The notes beneath the pieces are model-generated. The model saw only the letters and a program-made list of their open reading frames with translations. It made no database searches and had not been told where the DNA came from. A DNA stretch of 64,000 nt from Oscillospiraceae bacterium (GTDB taxonomy: Bacteria > Bacillota > Clostridia > Oscillospirales > Oscillospiraceae), in contig WRLE01000001.1 in NCBI GenBank assembly GCA_009777775.1, positions 62,001-126,000 of the forward strand, written 5' to 3'. Each line of letters starts with the position of its first letter. Position 1 is the stretch's first letter. Shown here one piece after another: positions 36,565-46,468 of this stretch. A program made the position numbers and the translations under genes.

Positions 36565-36834
36565 TCATATCCTATGCATTGCTGTAAAAATATCTTCCCT
36601 CTGAATGCGAATGGAAAGGGATTCGTCCTCTCCTCGTTTTTTGAGGGAATTTGACAATTGGTTGAAAGGAAGAGCGCAAGCGGCGAGATCGACTAGCATT
36701 ATCATGGTGAAGTATTCTTGCATAATTGTTTGGCTGATGTCAAGGATATTGACACCGCTCTCGGCAAGCAATGAGCAAACGCTGGCGATTATGCCAACTC
36801 GATCCTTTCCGATGACAGTTACAATTGCTCGCAT
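36565..36834 (-). CDS. ACT domain protein (UPF0237)
   Basis: An 89-residue stand-alone ACT domain: MRAIVTVIGKDRVGIIASVCSLLAESGVNILDISQTI, then YFTMIMLVDL. AAAGGAGG precedes the ATG. It sits 15 bases before UPF0210, the usual pair, and may bind an amino acid to regulate its partner. Confidence 0.95.
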   Translation of the reverse strand: MRAIVTVIGKDRVGIIASVCSLLAESGVNILDISQTIMQEYFTMIMLVDLAACALPFNQLSNSLKKRGEDESLSIRIQREDIFTAMHRI

Positions 36835-36860
36835 TTTTGAGTGCCTCCTTTAATTTGAAG

Positions 36861-37610
36861 TCAAAATATAATGGGGGGTAGGGGGGGGAGTGAATTTGGG
36901 CTGTGTCTATTATAGAAACCTGCATATGTTATGAAGGTGTATGGTAGAAGCCATATACTCACCAGGGGTAACGATATGGGGAATACATAAGCAAGGAGAT
37001 TCATTACGAATTCTTCGAGTATGTACCAGCCAAGAAAAGATAGGTAGAGGAAACAAAATTCTGCTTTCAAGCCTGTCATCATTTCCTTTGATTCGTTAAT
37101 ACATTCCATTGCACTTTTTTTTGGGTCGTCAAATAAAATATAATATGCTTGTCGATAGCTTATGCTTGCTATTATTCCAGGAATTACAAGTAATAAAGAC
37201 CAAAGGAGTATCTTGATATTTGTAATGATGTGTATTTGGATAACTTTGCCAAATACATAAAATCCGTTGAAAAGATCAATAATATCAAGGGCTTCGCCCC
37301 TTTGTATCCTCAGTGTATGGCTGGTGTAACCAAATCGTACAGCAGCAATTGATAAGGATATAGCGATGGTGAGCAGTATTCTAATTGGATTCAATGTGAG
37401 TAGAGAAATAAAACCAAAAATGCTAAGGAGATTTCCAACGAGAAGCTGCTGAAAGTATATGTCAAAGGCATTGTATACTCCCAACAATTTAAATTGGACT
37501 TCAATCATTATGCTAGTAATAACAAGGTAAAGTATGCTTACAATGAATATTTTCGGCATATTGGAGCGTATCTGTGCTTTCGCTGTTATTTTTAAATCAT
37601 TTTCCATCAT
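36861..37610 (-). CDS. DUF975-like integral membrane protein
   Basis: A 249-residue protein with about five to six membrane helices. The start (LKITAKAQIRSNMPKIFIVSILYLVI), RFGYTSHTLRIQRGEALDIIDLFNGF and RQAYYILFDDPKKSAMECINESKEMMTGLKAEFCFLYLSFLGW fit the DUF975 family of Firmicutes. Function is unknown. GAGG seven bases upstream supports the ATG at 37610 (a second ATG follows directly). The reading frame ends in a proline-rich tail encoded by a C-run (PNSLPPLPPIIF), possibly a slipped or extended end. It lies 26 bases before the ACT gene. Confidence 0.8.
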   Translation of the reverse strand: MMENDLKITAKAQIRSNMPKIFIVSILYLVITSIMIEVQFKLLGVYNAFDIYFQQLLVGNLLSIFGFISLLTLNPIRILLTIAISLSIAAVRFGYTSHTLRIQRGEALDIIDLFNGFYVFGKVIQIHIITNIKILLWSLLLVIPGIIASISYRQAYYILFDDPKKSAMECINESKEMMTGLKAEFCFLYLSFLGWYILEEFVMNLLAYVFPISLPLVSIWLLPYTFITYAGFYNRHSPNSLPPLPPIIF

Positions 37611-37737
37611 TTTGAAACCTCGCATATATGCAACACTTCATGCTACCCTCATTTGTTTCGCATAGAGTATACCACAACATGGAAAATTAGCAATATTTAC
37701 TGCTAAAAATGTTATCTAGTCCTTGCAATGCGTATTG

Positions 37738-37878
37738 CTTCCTGAGGGTAGCGCAGAATGTCTGTTTTTTAGTTCCTATCGCTCAGTGACGCGTCCATGC
37801 GTCAATTCGCGCGCTCCACAGTCCTTGGTTTCGCTTGACGGAACTAAAAAACAGACATTCTGCGCTACCCTCAGGAAG
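37738..37878. repeat. 141-bp element with perfect 39-bp inverted ends
   Basis: Bases 37738-37776 are the exact reverse complement of 37840-37878. The 63-base centre has its own palindrome TGACGCGTCCATGCGTCA (37787-37804). It contains no open frame of note. It lies between the DUF975-like gene and comEC, both on the minus strand. The size and ends resemble a MITE or a large REP-type element; a structured transcript is another possibility. Confidence 0.85.
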
Positions 37879-37897
37879 TGACATTTTTCCATATATA

Positions 37898-40156
37898 TCA
37901 ATTTGTTATTGTTATATTTCCCATTGTGTCTGTTCTATATATAGTAATGGAGTGTTCCTCAAGTCGGCTTAGGGTTTGCTCTGCTGGGTGACCATAGTTG
38001 TTTTTACCCACTGGTATCACAGCGATTTCGGGTGTGGTTGCTTGGAGTAATTCATATGATGTGGAAAAGCGAGAGCCGTGATGCCCAACTACCAGTACAT
38101 CAATGTCGGGTAAAAAAGCATATCGTAGTAATGCTCTCTCAGTGGGTGAAGCCATGTCTCCTGTTATCAATGCGCTGGGGCTGCCAAGGCTCAAAATGCT
38201 GATACCTTGTTCGTTTTCGCTCATTTCGCCTATGGGTGGATATAGACATATTTCAAAGTTACCAAGGGGTATACGAAGGGAAGTTATGACATATATTATC
38301 TCAGTGCCACTCTTTCGTGCAAGGTCGATTATATCCTTTGCCAAATAGGAGTCTTCTGGGTCGGGGATAGCCAGAGTAGAAATATGGGTTCTGGCAAATA
38401 GGTACTCAACTCCGTTTGCATGGTCTTCGTGGAAATGGGTGAGTATGAGCAAATCGATGGTGGTTTCACCAAGATTTGATAGGTATTCGTGGGTGATGAA
38501 ACCTGCATTTTCACCGCTGCTGCTTCCACAATCCACAACTACTGTATGCTCCCTTGAACGCAAGATGACACTCAGCCCTTGCCCAACGTCAAGCACTGTA
38601 ATGGAATCCACCGTTGCCCTTGGTAAAAGTGGAGAAACCAGCAATATCACGAACAAGAGAACAGCGGATATGCAGCAGGGGTATATATATTGTCGCATTC
38701 GTGCTCTAAGTAGGGGTAGAGCAAAAAACATCATATAGACATAGGACAGCCAAAACATGACTAGGGTGTTTGATGAATATACGGCAAAAAAAGGAACTGA
38801 AGCAAATGCACGGGCAAGGAAAATGATATATCGTGCAATATAGCTGATGGGATATGCCAAAATAGCACCCAGTGGTAAATAAAGAAAAGCGATTATAGAA
38901 GAAAAAAGTCCCAGGGGAAATGCGATGGAAACTGCCCATAAGACGAGAAGATTGCTAATTGGAGCTATAAGGGAAACCATACCAAAATGTATCGCAGACA
39001 AAGGGAGGGTGAAAACAAGCGCTCCGATGGTTGTGGATAATGATGCTATGATGAAAGTAAGTAATGATTTTGCTGCTTTATTTTTTATGCTTTTCCTCTC
39101 AAAAATATTATCAGAAAGCGCATAATGGATATTGCTGGTGAAAAGAATAATGCCAAGGGTAGAAGCAAAGGAAAGCTGCAGGCTTACCGAAGAGATGGAA
39201 TATGGATTTGCTGCCAATAAGAGCATCAAAGCAGTGGAAATGGATGTAAGTCCGTCATTTTGCCGTTTGAAAACTCCCGCTGATATTAAGAATAATTGCA
39301 TTACACCTGCTCGTGTCACAGAAGGGGTAAAGCCAGTCATAGCCATAAATAAGAATAACAGGGGTATAGCGATGTAAGCATATCGACTCTTGTTTTTTAC
39401 GAAAAGGGAGAGAAAGCCCATCAAAAAGGAGATATGCATACCGGAAATTGCTACTATATGGGAAATGCCAGCTGCTGCCAACGCAGTTGTGAGCATAGAA
39501 TCGTTGTTGAGTTTATCGCGAACACCCACAAGCAAAGCACTCATAAAAGGTGAAACATCACTGGGGTATAGCTTTTCAATCAAATGGGCAATTATATGGG
39601 AAATTTTCAATGGTAGCTGTCTAAACTTACCACTTACGCTTAACACAGAGATTTCGGAAGTGGCATAGGCAGCAAGAAAAGCTCCCTTTGAACTAAGTGC
39701 ATTTTGTCTATCATCGGAAGTGTCGTCGGTTCTTAGAAATCTCGCCGTAAACTCGATTGTATCTCCAGGTATTAAGTTAGCTTCACCGTTATAATATAAT
39801 CGTGCAGCCACTGAAAAAGCTTTGTTTTGTGATATTTTTACATCCACCCTATAACCCCTTGCAATGGATTGGGGATAATTTGATACTGTTGCAGTCGCAG
39901 TCGCCGTATTCCCATGATAAGTATAGGCGGGCAGCACGTTAATTTGAAAATATAATCGACTCCAAAGTAAAGCTGAAGATATTGACAAAGTGATGATAAA
40001 TATACGAAGTCTGATGTTAGCCTGGAAGAAAAAAGCGCATAAAGAAACCAGCGCAATCAAAGCACTGCCGAGAAGCAGATGTTCATTGGGAAGTACATAT
40101 CGCGAGATAAAAATACCTGCTGAAAACGAAAATGCAGCAGTTGCCAGTTTGCGCAT
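37898..40156 (-). CDS. comEC: DNA internalization competence protein ComEC/Rec2
   Basis: A 752-residue membrane channel protein for DNA uptake. The N-terminal soluble-plus-TM part (DUF4131) is followed by a multi-helix Competence domain (AAAGISHIVAISGMHISFLMGF, FTPSVTRAGVMQLF) and a C-terminal metallo-beta-lactamase domain. That domain has LTHFHEDHANGVEYL and DVLVVGHHGSRFSTS; the metal ligands look intact. The ATG at 40156 follows a GGGAG site at 11 bases; an in-frame ATG at 40201 also exists. With dprA at 57 kb, the window has two late-competence functions. Confidence 0.94.
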   Translation of the reverse strand: MRKLATAAFSFSAGIFISRYVLPNEHLLLGSALIALVSLCAFFFQANIRLRIFIITLSISSALLWSRLYFQINVLPAYTYHGNTATATATVSNYPQSIARGYRVDVKISQNKAFSVAARLYYNGEANLIPGDTIEFTARFLRTDDTSDDRQNALSSKGAFLAAYATSEISVLSVSGKFRQLPLKISHIIAHLIEKLYPSDVSPFMSALLVGVRDKLNNDSMLTTALAAAGISHIVAISGMHISFLMGFLSLFVKNKSRYAYIAIPLLFLFMAMTGFTPSVTRAGVMQLFLISAGVFKRQNDGLTSISTALMLLLAANPYSISSVSLQLSFASTLGIILFTSNIHYALSDNIFERKSIKNKAAKSLLTFIIASLSTTIGALVFTLPLSAIHFGMVSLIAPISNLLVLWAVSIAFPLGLFSSIIAFLYLPLGAILAYPISYIARYIIFLARAFASVPFFAVYSSNTLVMFWLSYVYMMFFALPLLRARMRQYIYPCCISAVLLFVILLVSPLLPRATVDSITVLDVGQGLSVILRSREHTVVVDCGSSSGENAGFITHEYLSNLGETTIDLLILTHFHEDHANGVEYLFARTHISTLAIPDPEDSYLAKDIIDLARKSGTEIIYVITSLRIPLGNFEICLYPPIGEMSENEQGISILSLGSPSALITGDMASPTERALLRYAFLPDIDVLVVGHHGSRFSTSYELLQATTPEIAVIPVGKNNYGHPAEQTLSRLEEHSITIYRTDTMGNITITN

Positions 40157-40418
40157 AGGTATTTGCTCTCCCTTTTGCCTTTTGATAAATTTATGGCACA
40201 TATCTGAATGTTCGATACCGTGTTATTATCAGGTATTTTTTCATATGGTCAATGGGCTGTCAAGGGTAGCACTTTTCCTAAAATACTTTGAAAAAAAGGC
40301 TATAAACGAAGAATAAAAATGTGCTATTTTTCCTTTCTACAATGATAAGCGATGGGTATAAATTATAAATTCAACGGAAAAAAATTTATTTATTTTCGGA
40401 AAAACTTTGTTTTTCCTA

Positions 40419-40487
40419 TTGACTTAGGAAACTATTGGTTGTACAATCATCAAGGCAACGCCCAAAAATGGCACAATATATAGTGTT
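40419..40487 (+). promoter_or_regulatory. nrdDG promoter with NrdR box
   Basis: TTGACT (40419-40424), a 17-base spacer and TACAAT (40442-40447) form a clear promoter. CACAATATATAGTGTT (40472-40487) matches the NrdR box consensus and lies about 20-30 bases after the expected transcript start. A weaker box-like match (AAACTATTGGTTGT) lies in the spacer, about four helical turns away. A dATP-bound NrdR tetramer could bridge both. The rest of 40157-40618 is AT-rich with no gene. Confidence 0.75.
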
Positions 40488-40618
40488 GCGCTTGTTTATA
40501 TAAATGTATCCCATAAGCAGGAGCAATGTGCATTTCACTTTATTGCAGACATTTCAAGCATATTTTGAGCATATAGATGAAAATTGATATAGATATAAAA
40601 CACGAGAGGATGATATTT

Positions 40619-42943
40619 ATGGACATTAGCACTATCAGAAAACGAGATGGCAGGATTGTTGATTTTGACATCAACAAAATATCAGGAGCAATTGGGAAAG
40701 CCTTCGATGCCACCCACAGACCAGGTAGCGAAGACTTGGCATTCGCCTTAGCCCAGGAGGTTGTTTCCATACTGGAAATAGAGGGTGAAACCTTGCCTGA
40801 TGTGGAGCAAATTCAAGATATTGTGGAAAGGGTACTCATGGACAATGGGTATGTTGCCACGGCAAAGGCATATATTTTGTATAGAAGCGAGCGGACTCGT
40901 ATTCGGCAGATGAATACCCGTTTGATGCAAACATACGAAGAAATAACATTTGCCGATGCCAGGGACAGCGATGTTAAACGGGAAAATGCAAATATAGATG
41001 GCGACACAGCCATGGGAGTCATGCTGAAATACGGCTCTGAAGGAGCGAAGCAGTATTACAATATGTTTGTTCTAAAGCCCGACCATGCAAGAGCCCATAC
41101 GGATGGCGACATCCATATCCATGATTTGGACTTTCTGACCCTCACCACAACCTGCACACAAATCGACATTATAAAACTTTTCAAAGGTGGGTTTTCTACA
41201 GGACATGGCAATTTGAGAGAGCCCAATGATATATCTTCATACACTGCCCTTGCCTGCATTGCGATACAATCAAACCAAAACGACCAGCACGGTGGGCAAA
41301 GCATAGTGAACTTTGACTATGGTATGGCGGACGGCGTGCGCAAGACCTTTATCAGGCTATATCGGCAAAATCTTTCAAAGGCTCTAATGATATATTTGGA
41401 TATTCAAGACCCGGAAGATGATATTAGGACAATTATTGCACAAATAAAAGAGGAAACGGGTTATTCCCCGACCTTGGAAGAGAATCAGAACTATCAAAAA
41501 ACAGAGTTACCCATGCTGGTGGAAATGTTTGGCAATGAGGAAGTGATGAAAAAAGCTCAGGAAGCGGCACATTTTTATGCTGTCAAAGAAACAGACCGAG
41601 CCACTTATCAAGCCATGGAAGCGTTTATCCACAATTTAAACACAATGCACTCGAGGGCTGGTGCTCAGACTCCATTTTCAACAATCAACTATGGTATGGA
41701 CGTTACCCCTGAGGGACGCATGGTGATGAAAAATGTCATGCTGGCAACGGAAGCTGGTTTGGGTAATGGGGAGACGCCGATTTTTCCCATTCATGTATTT
41801 CGCGTTAAGGAAGGCATCAACTTTAACGAGGGTGATCCAAACTATGATTTATTCAAGCTTGCCTGCCGCTGTTCGGCTAAACGCCTATTCCCGAATTTTT
41901 CCTTTATGGATGCACCATTTAATAGCAAATACTATAAAGAAGGGCAGCCAGAAACCGAAATAGCATATATGGGCTGTCGCACCAGGGTTATTGCCAATAC
42001 ATACGACAGCGAAAACGAAGTGAGCAACGGTAGGGGTAATCTAAGCTTCACTTCCATAAACCTTCCTCGCCTTGCTATCAAAGCTAATGGGGATATTGAA
42101 AGATTTTTCGAGGATTTGGACTATAAGCTAGATTTGGTCGTGGAGCAATTGCTGGAGAGATTTGAGATACAATGTAGAAAGCATGTTTATAATTACCCAT
42201 TTTTAATGGGGCAGGGCGTTTGGCTAGGTTCCGATGAATTGGGTATGTTTGACGAAGTGCGGGAAGTGCTGAAGCATGGAACCCTTACCATTGGTTTCAT
42301 CGGACTTGCAGAGACCCTTAAAGCTCTCATCGGCGAACACCACGGAGAGAGCGAGAAAGCTCAAAATCTGGGGCTAGAAATTATCAGCTATATGAGAAGT
42401 CGCTGTGATAGGGAATCCCAAGAACGTGGCTTGAACTTCACTCTTATTGCAACACCAGCAGAAGGCTTGTCTGGCCGTTTCGTAAAAATCGACAGACAGC
42501 GTTTTGGCAATCTTGAAGGCATTACAGACAGAGAGTATTACACAAATAGTTTCCATGTACCAGTATATTACAGCACAAGTGCTTATGATAAAATAAAAAT
42601 AGAAGCTCCTTATCATGCCCTTACCAATGCTGGACATATCAGTTATATAGAAATGGACGGTGACCCTCTGGATAATCTGGAAGCCTTTGAAAAAATCATT
42701 CGCTTCATGCAGCAATCGGGTATGGGCTTCGGCTCTGTAAACCATCCGGTGGACAGAGACCCTGTTTGCGGTTTTACCGGTATCATCGGCGATGAATGTC
42801 CGAAATGTGGTCGTCATGAAACAGATGGCGAAGTGGGATTTGAGCGGATAAGGCGCATCACAGGTTATCTCAACAGCACCCTGGACAGATGGAACGATGC
42901 CAAACGCGCCGAAGAAGCAGACCGAGTAAAACACTCATTATGA
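40619..42943 (+). CDS. nrdD: anaerobic (class III) ribonucleoside-triphosphate reductase
   Basis: A 774-residue glycyl-radical enzyme that reduces NTPs to dNTPs without oxygen. An N-terminal ATP-cone (STIRKRDGRIVDFDINKISGAI) is the allosteric site. The catalytic barrel has HIHDLDFL, NQNDQHGGQSI and the Cys of MGCRTRV. Near the end the zinc site is VCGFTGIIGDECPKCGRHE, and the glycyl radical Gly lies in RRITGYLN. AGAGG supports the ATG at 40619, not 40577. Followed after 42 bases by its activase. Confidence 0.97.
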   Translation: MDISTIRKRDGRIVDFDINKISGAIGKAFDATHRPGSEDLAFALAQEVVSILEIEGETLPDVEQIQDIVERVLMDNGYVATAKAYILYRSERTRIRQMNTRLMQTYEEITFADARDSDVKRENANIDGDTAMGVMLKYGSEGAKQYYNMFVLKPDHARAHTDGDIHIHDLDFLTLTTTCTQIDIIKLFKGGFSTGHGNLREPNDISSYTALACIAIQSNQNDQHGGQSIVNFDYGMADGVRKTFIRLYRQNLSKALMIYLDIQDPEDDIRTIIAQIKEETGYSPTLEENQNYQKTELPMLVEMFGNEEVMKKAQEAAHFYAVKETDRATYQAMEAFIHNLNTMHSRAGAQTPFSTINYGMDVTPEGRMVMKNVMLATEAGLGNGETPIFPIHVFRVKEGINFNEGDPNYDLFKLACRCSAKRLFPNFSFMDAPFNSKYYKEGQPETEIAYMGCRTRVIANTYDSENEVSNGRGNLSFTSINLPRLAIKANGDIERFFEDLDYKLDLVVEQLLERFEIQCRKHVYNYPFLMGQGVWLGSDELGMFDEVREVLKHGTLTIGFIGLAETLKALIGEHHGESEKAQNLGLEIISYMRSRCDRESQERGLNFTLIATPAEGLSGRFVKIDRQRFGNLEGITDREYYTNSFHVPVYYSTSAYDKIKIEAPYHALTNAGHISYIEMDGDPLDNLEAFEKIIRFMQQSGMGFGSVNHPVDRDPVCGFTGIIGDECPKCGRHETDGEVGFERIRRITGYLNSTLDRWNDAKRAEEADRVKHSL

Positions 42944-42985
42944 GTGACTACCAATCGTCAATAAAACATAGGAGTATTATCATAT

Positions 42986-43483
42986 ATGAGAATAGCGGGC
43001 TTGGTTCAAGAATCGATAGTTGATGGTCCTGGTTTTCGTTTTGTTGTCTTTGCTCAAGGTTGTCACAGACGCTGCGAGGGTTGCCATAATCCTGATTCCT
43101 TTGACCTTGATGGGGGTGTGGAGGTTTCGGTGGAATACCTTATCACAGCAATGCTAGCTAATCCCTTGACTGATGGACTTACCTTGTCTGGAGGAGAGCC
43201 CTTTCTTCAAGCTGCCGATTGTGCAGTTATAGCTAGAGCTGCAAAAGAAAACGGATTGAATGTTTGGACATATACTGGATATACCTTTGAAGAACTGCTT
43301 AGGGAAGGCAAAATAGCCAATGAATTTAATGAGCTTTTAGAATTATCCGATGTACTTATAGATGGAGCATTTGATATATCTCAGAGAAGTCTTATGTTAA
43401 AATACCGAGGTAGCAAAAATCAAAGAATTATCGATGTGGGAAATAGCCTTGTCAATAATGTAGTTGTTGAGTTATATAGTTAA
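42986..43483 (+). CDS. nrdG: anaerobic ribonucleotide reductase activating protein
   Basis: A 165-residue radical SAM activase. The cluster motif is CHRRCEGC (residues about 27-34), preceded by ESIVDGPGFRFVVFAQG; the LSGGEP motif follows. It creates the glycyl radical on NrdD. Same operon as nrdD; the RBS is weak (TAGGAG). Confidence 0.97.
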   Translation: MRIAGLVQESIVDGPGFRFVVFAQGCHRRCEGCHNPDSFDLDGGVEVSVEYLITAMLANPLTDGLTLSGGEPFLQAADCAVIARAAKENGLNVWTYTGYTFEELLREGKIANEFNELLELSDVLIDGAFDISQRSLMLKYRGSKNQRIIDVGNSLVNNVVVELYS

Positions 43484-43510
43484 ATGCTACACTCTACAAA
43501 GGAGTAGTAT

Positions 43511-44905
43511 ATGAATGTTGTAAAAATTAAAGATATGTATAGTAATCTCGAAATGTATGGCGGGATTGAAGTCACTGTTCGAGGTTGGGTGAGAACAATC
43601 CGCGATATGAAGGCTTTCGGTTTTGCCCAAATAAACGATGGGAGTAGCTTTAACGATGTCCAAATCGTCATCGAAGAGAGTAAAATCGAAAACTTCAAGG
43701 AAGTCTTAAAGCAAAACGTGGGAGCGGCACTGATTGTCACAGGGCAATTCATTTTGACGGAAAGCGCAAAGCAACCATTTGAAATATCAGCCAGCGAAAT
43801 ATTTATAGAAGGGGAGTCCGCACCAGAGTACCCCCTTCAAAAAAAGCGTCATAGCACCGAGTTTTTGCGTACCATTGCCCACTTGCGGCCACGGACCAAC
43901 CTATTCTCTGCAGTTTTCAAAATTCGTTCAATTGCCGCCCATGGGATACATTGCTTCTTTCAAGAGTCGGGTTTTGTCCATGTTCACACCCCTATTATCA
44001 CTTGTAGCGATGCTGAAGGCGCAGGGGAGATGTTCACCGTTACTACTATGGATATGAATGCACCCCAACGAAAAGAAGATGGTTCGATAGATTATAGTGG
44101 TGACTTTTTTGGCGATAAAGCTGGGCTTACTGTATCAGGACAACTAAATGGCGAAGCATATGCCCTTGCCTTTGGAGCAATATACACATTCGGACCCACC
44201 TTTAGAGCGGAGAATTCCAACACCCCACGGCATGCTGCCGAGTTTTGGATGATTGAGCCTGAAATCGCCTTTGCAGATTTAAGCGATGATATGCGTTTGG
44301 CAGAGGATATGCTTAAATATGTCATCTCATATGTGCTGGAAAACTGCCCCGATGAGCTGGAATTTCTCAATAGCTTTGTGGATAATGAGCTGCTGGAACG
44401 CCTAAAGTCAGTGGTGGATGCGGATTTTGGAAAAGTGACATATACCGAAGCCATAGACATCCTTTTGGCAAGCGGAGAGGAGTTTGCTTTTCCTGTATTC
44501 TGGGGTTGCGATTTACAAACAGAACATGAGCGTTATCTATCGGAAAAGCATTTTCAAAAGCCCGTTTTTGTCACAGATTATCCCAAAGACATCAAAGCTT
44601 TTTATATGCGCCTCAACGATGATGGAAAAACCGTTGCAGCAATGGATTTGTTGGCACCAGGCATAGGTGAAATCATTGGAGGTAGCCAAAGGGAAGAGCG
44701 TTTGGCTGTCTTAGAGGCTCGCCTTGATGAAATGGGTCTGGACAAAGAGCATTACTGGTGGTATCTGGATTTACGCAAATACGGCGGAACAAAGCACGCC
44801 GGTTTCGGCCTCGGTTTCGAGAGACTGCTCATGTACCTAACCGGAGTATCAAACATCCGCGACGTAATCCCCTTCCCAAGAACAACAGGAAGCGCGGATT
44901 TTTAG
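43511..44905 (+). CDS. asnS: asparaginyl-tRNA synthetase
   Basis: A 464-residue class IIb synthetase charging tRNA-Asn. It has an N-terminal OB-fold ([24 protein letters not shown]), motif 2 region [25 protein letters not shown], and motif 3 [33 protein letters not shown] lies before the ATG. It is 27 bases after nrdG, so it may share its transcript in part. Confidence 0.97.
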   Translation: MNVVKIKDMYSNLEMYGGIEVTVRGWVRTIRDMKAFGFAQINDGSSFNDVQIVIEESKIENFKEVLKQNVGAALIVTGQFILTESAKQPFEISASEIFIEGESAPEYPLQKKRHSTEFLRTIAHLRPRTNLFSAVFKIRSIAAHGIHCFFQESGFVHVHTPIITCSDAEGAGEMFTVTTMDMNAPQRKEDGSIDYSGDFFGDKAGLTVSGQLNGEAYALAFGAIYTFGPTFRAENSNTPRHAAEFWMIEPEIAFADLSDDMRLAEDMLKYVISYVLENCPDELEFLNSFVDNELLERLKSVVDADFGKVTYTEAIDILLASGEEFAFPVFWGCDLQTEHERYLSEKHFQKPVFVTDYPKDIKAFYMRLNDDGKTVAAMDLLAPGIGEIIGGSQREERLAVLEARLDEMGLDKEHYWWYLDLRKYGGTKHAGFGLGFERLLMYLTGVSNIRDVIPFPRTTGSADF

Positions 44906-44934
44906 CTAGTGAATTTAGTTAATGAATAAATGCA

Positions 44935-44968
44935 AAACACGCCATCGGGATTGATGGCGTGTTTTTAT
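44935..44968 (+). terminator. terminator after asnS
   Basis: AAACACGCCATC pairs with GATGGCGTGTTT around a 6-base loop (GGGATT), and a T-run follows. It closes the nrdD-nrdG-asnS unit. Confidence 0.9.
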
Positions 44969-45030
44969 GTTGCGATTATGTGGCTGGGTGTATCTTGTAT
45001 TTATAGGATTCACGATGGTGATGGTTATAG

Positions 45031-45906
45031 TTAGTCTTTTATCCCCAGCATGGCTATTTCTCTGGGCCAGGTTGTGGCATAGGATATGCGCGGAACTATC
45101 ATGTTGAAGTCTTCTGTGAGGATTCTATATAGCTGTGGATAGCTGGTGATTTCTTCTTCGAACACTTCGCCGTTTATTTTTCTACGATAAATCGTTCCAT
45201 CAACGGCGATGCTGCCGGTTTCGGTGCGAAGGCGAACTACTCGCCTGTTGCCAAATGATATTTGGGTGCGCTCATTGGGTAAGACAAATTCCAGAAGAGA
45301 ATGGGGTTTGAGGTATACGCAATAAAAGTCTGATTCCGTACCATCTTGAGCATGCTTCACCAGGGTGATGTCACCGAATTGGGCGCCCTCGTGATGGCGT
45401 ATGGAAAACATGGAACCAAGAATGTCCTGAATCTCTGGATTGTCGATTTCCACGGGACCTTCGGCGCAGCCAGCACCATAGCCAACATCGCACAAGTATC
45501 GTTTTCCGTCGATGGTGACAACGGTGGTACGGTGGCTCATGGGACCATATCTATTGCTGCCGAATAGTAATCGACCGGATAGGGGGAAACATTCGTATCC
45601 TAAATCCTCGATAATAGCATGGAAAAAGCCATTGATTTCATAGCAATATCCACCTCTCCGATTGAGGACGAATTTTTCAAAGAGGCTGTCGGGGAAAAAG
45701 TCGACCCTGCGAAAATAGTCGCAGCAGTCAAGGGTTTCGTATGGAACAGTCATAATATGAGCAAGCATGATTTTTTGCAGGTTTTCCAAGCTGGGAGAAT
45801 AGTCGCCATTGGGGTCAAGACCGATGCGCTCCAGTGCCATACCCAGGTCTGGCAAAGGCTTGTAGTACTCTGGGAGACCGATGACATAGTTTCCATCTAG
45901 TGACAT
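45031..45906 (-). CDS. arylamine N-acetyltransferase
   Basis: A 291-residue NAT-family enzyme. The catalytic triad is visible: Cys88 in RRGGYCYEING, His125 in SHRTTVV and Asp140 in CDVGYGAG. It transfers acetyl from acetyl-CoA to arylamines or hydrazines, or acts in polyketide-type amide formation. AGGAG supports the ATG at 45906. It lies 31 bases after the FmdB-like ribbon gene and is probably cotranscribed with it. Confidence 0.94.
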   Translation of the reverse strand: MSLDGNYVIGLPEYYKPLPDLGMALERIGLDPNGDYSPSLENLQKIMLAHIMTVPYETLDCCDYFRRVDFFPDSLFEKFVLNRRGGYCYEINGFFHAIIEDLGYECFPLSGRLLFGSNRYGPMSHRTTVVTIDGKRYLCDVGYGAGCAEGPVEIDNPEIQDILGSMFSIRHHEGAQFGDITLVKHAQDGTESDFYCVYLKPHSLLEFVLPNERTQISFGNRRVVRLRTETGSIAVDGTIYRRKINGEVFEEEITSYPQLYRILTEDFNMIVPRISYATTWPREIAMLGIKD

Positions 45907-45937
45907 TATTGTTCTCCTTTTCATATTAAGTGGCTAT

Positions 45938-46114
45938 TTAATTATCGAATACCTGATCGTTATTCTTAAAATATGGCGCAGCTTTGAATACAGTTTTCAA
46001 ATCGGTGGATTTGCAATCAGGGCAGGCTATGGTTTTTTCGGTTTTTTCAGTTATGGTGGCATTAATAACATACTCTTTTTCACAATGGGGGCAGCGCAAA
46101 TCATAATATGGCAT
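45938..46114 (-). CDS. FmdB-like small zinc ribbon protein
   Basis: A 58-residue protein, MPYYDLRCPHCEKEYV at the start and ACPDCKSTDLKTVF later: two CxxC pairs (C8/C11 and C31/C34) of a zinc ribbon of the FmdB type. AAGGAGG lies 7 bases before the ATG. The role is unknown; ribbons of this kind often act as regulators or metal-site helpers. It is the first gene of a two-gene unit with the arylamine N-acetyltransferase. Confidence 0.8.
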   Translation of the reverse strand: MPYYDLRCPHCEKEYVINATITEKTEKTIACPDCKSTDLKTVFKAAPYFKNNDQVFDN

Positions 46115-46250
46115 TTTTTATTCCTCCTTATGATCGATGTGTTATAACCATACAATAATTATATGTGTATATGTTTTGCAATATATCATGAACCTTTAAG
46201 TAAAGTCAAACGATTCAATAGTCAAAAATTGCACTTTTGTTAAATATGTC

Positions 46251-46279
46251 TTGACAAGTTGGTTACTTTCGAGTACCTT
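46251..46279 (+). promoter_or_regulatory. promoter of the URO-D family gene
   Basis: TTGACA (46251-46256), 17 bases, TACCTT (46274-46279). The leader of about 180 bases ends with three copies of GCAAAACCCAT (46409-46419, 46425-46435, 46438-46448) just before the ribosome site. No gene is seen in 46115-46468. Confidence 0.55.
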
Positions 46280-46468
46280 AGTAGAAACAGATATTTTCCT
46301 GCTTATCCATGGATATTCCTTGTATCTATGCAATTTGTGCTGTATGCACAGTAAACACTATGTCAGCAATACAATGATTGCATGTTGATCATTGTGAAAT
46401 ATATCATCGCAAAACCCATTATTTGCAAAACCCATTCGCAAAACCCATATTATTTTAGGAGGAGACTA

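Noticed and set aside
36850-36900. Frameshift suspicion at the C-run (CCCCCCC) ending the DUF975-like gene
   Set aside because: The run is close to the stop and the core domain is complete before it, so a shifted end would not change the call; it cannot be settled from one sequence.
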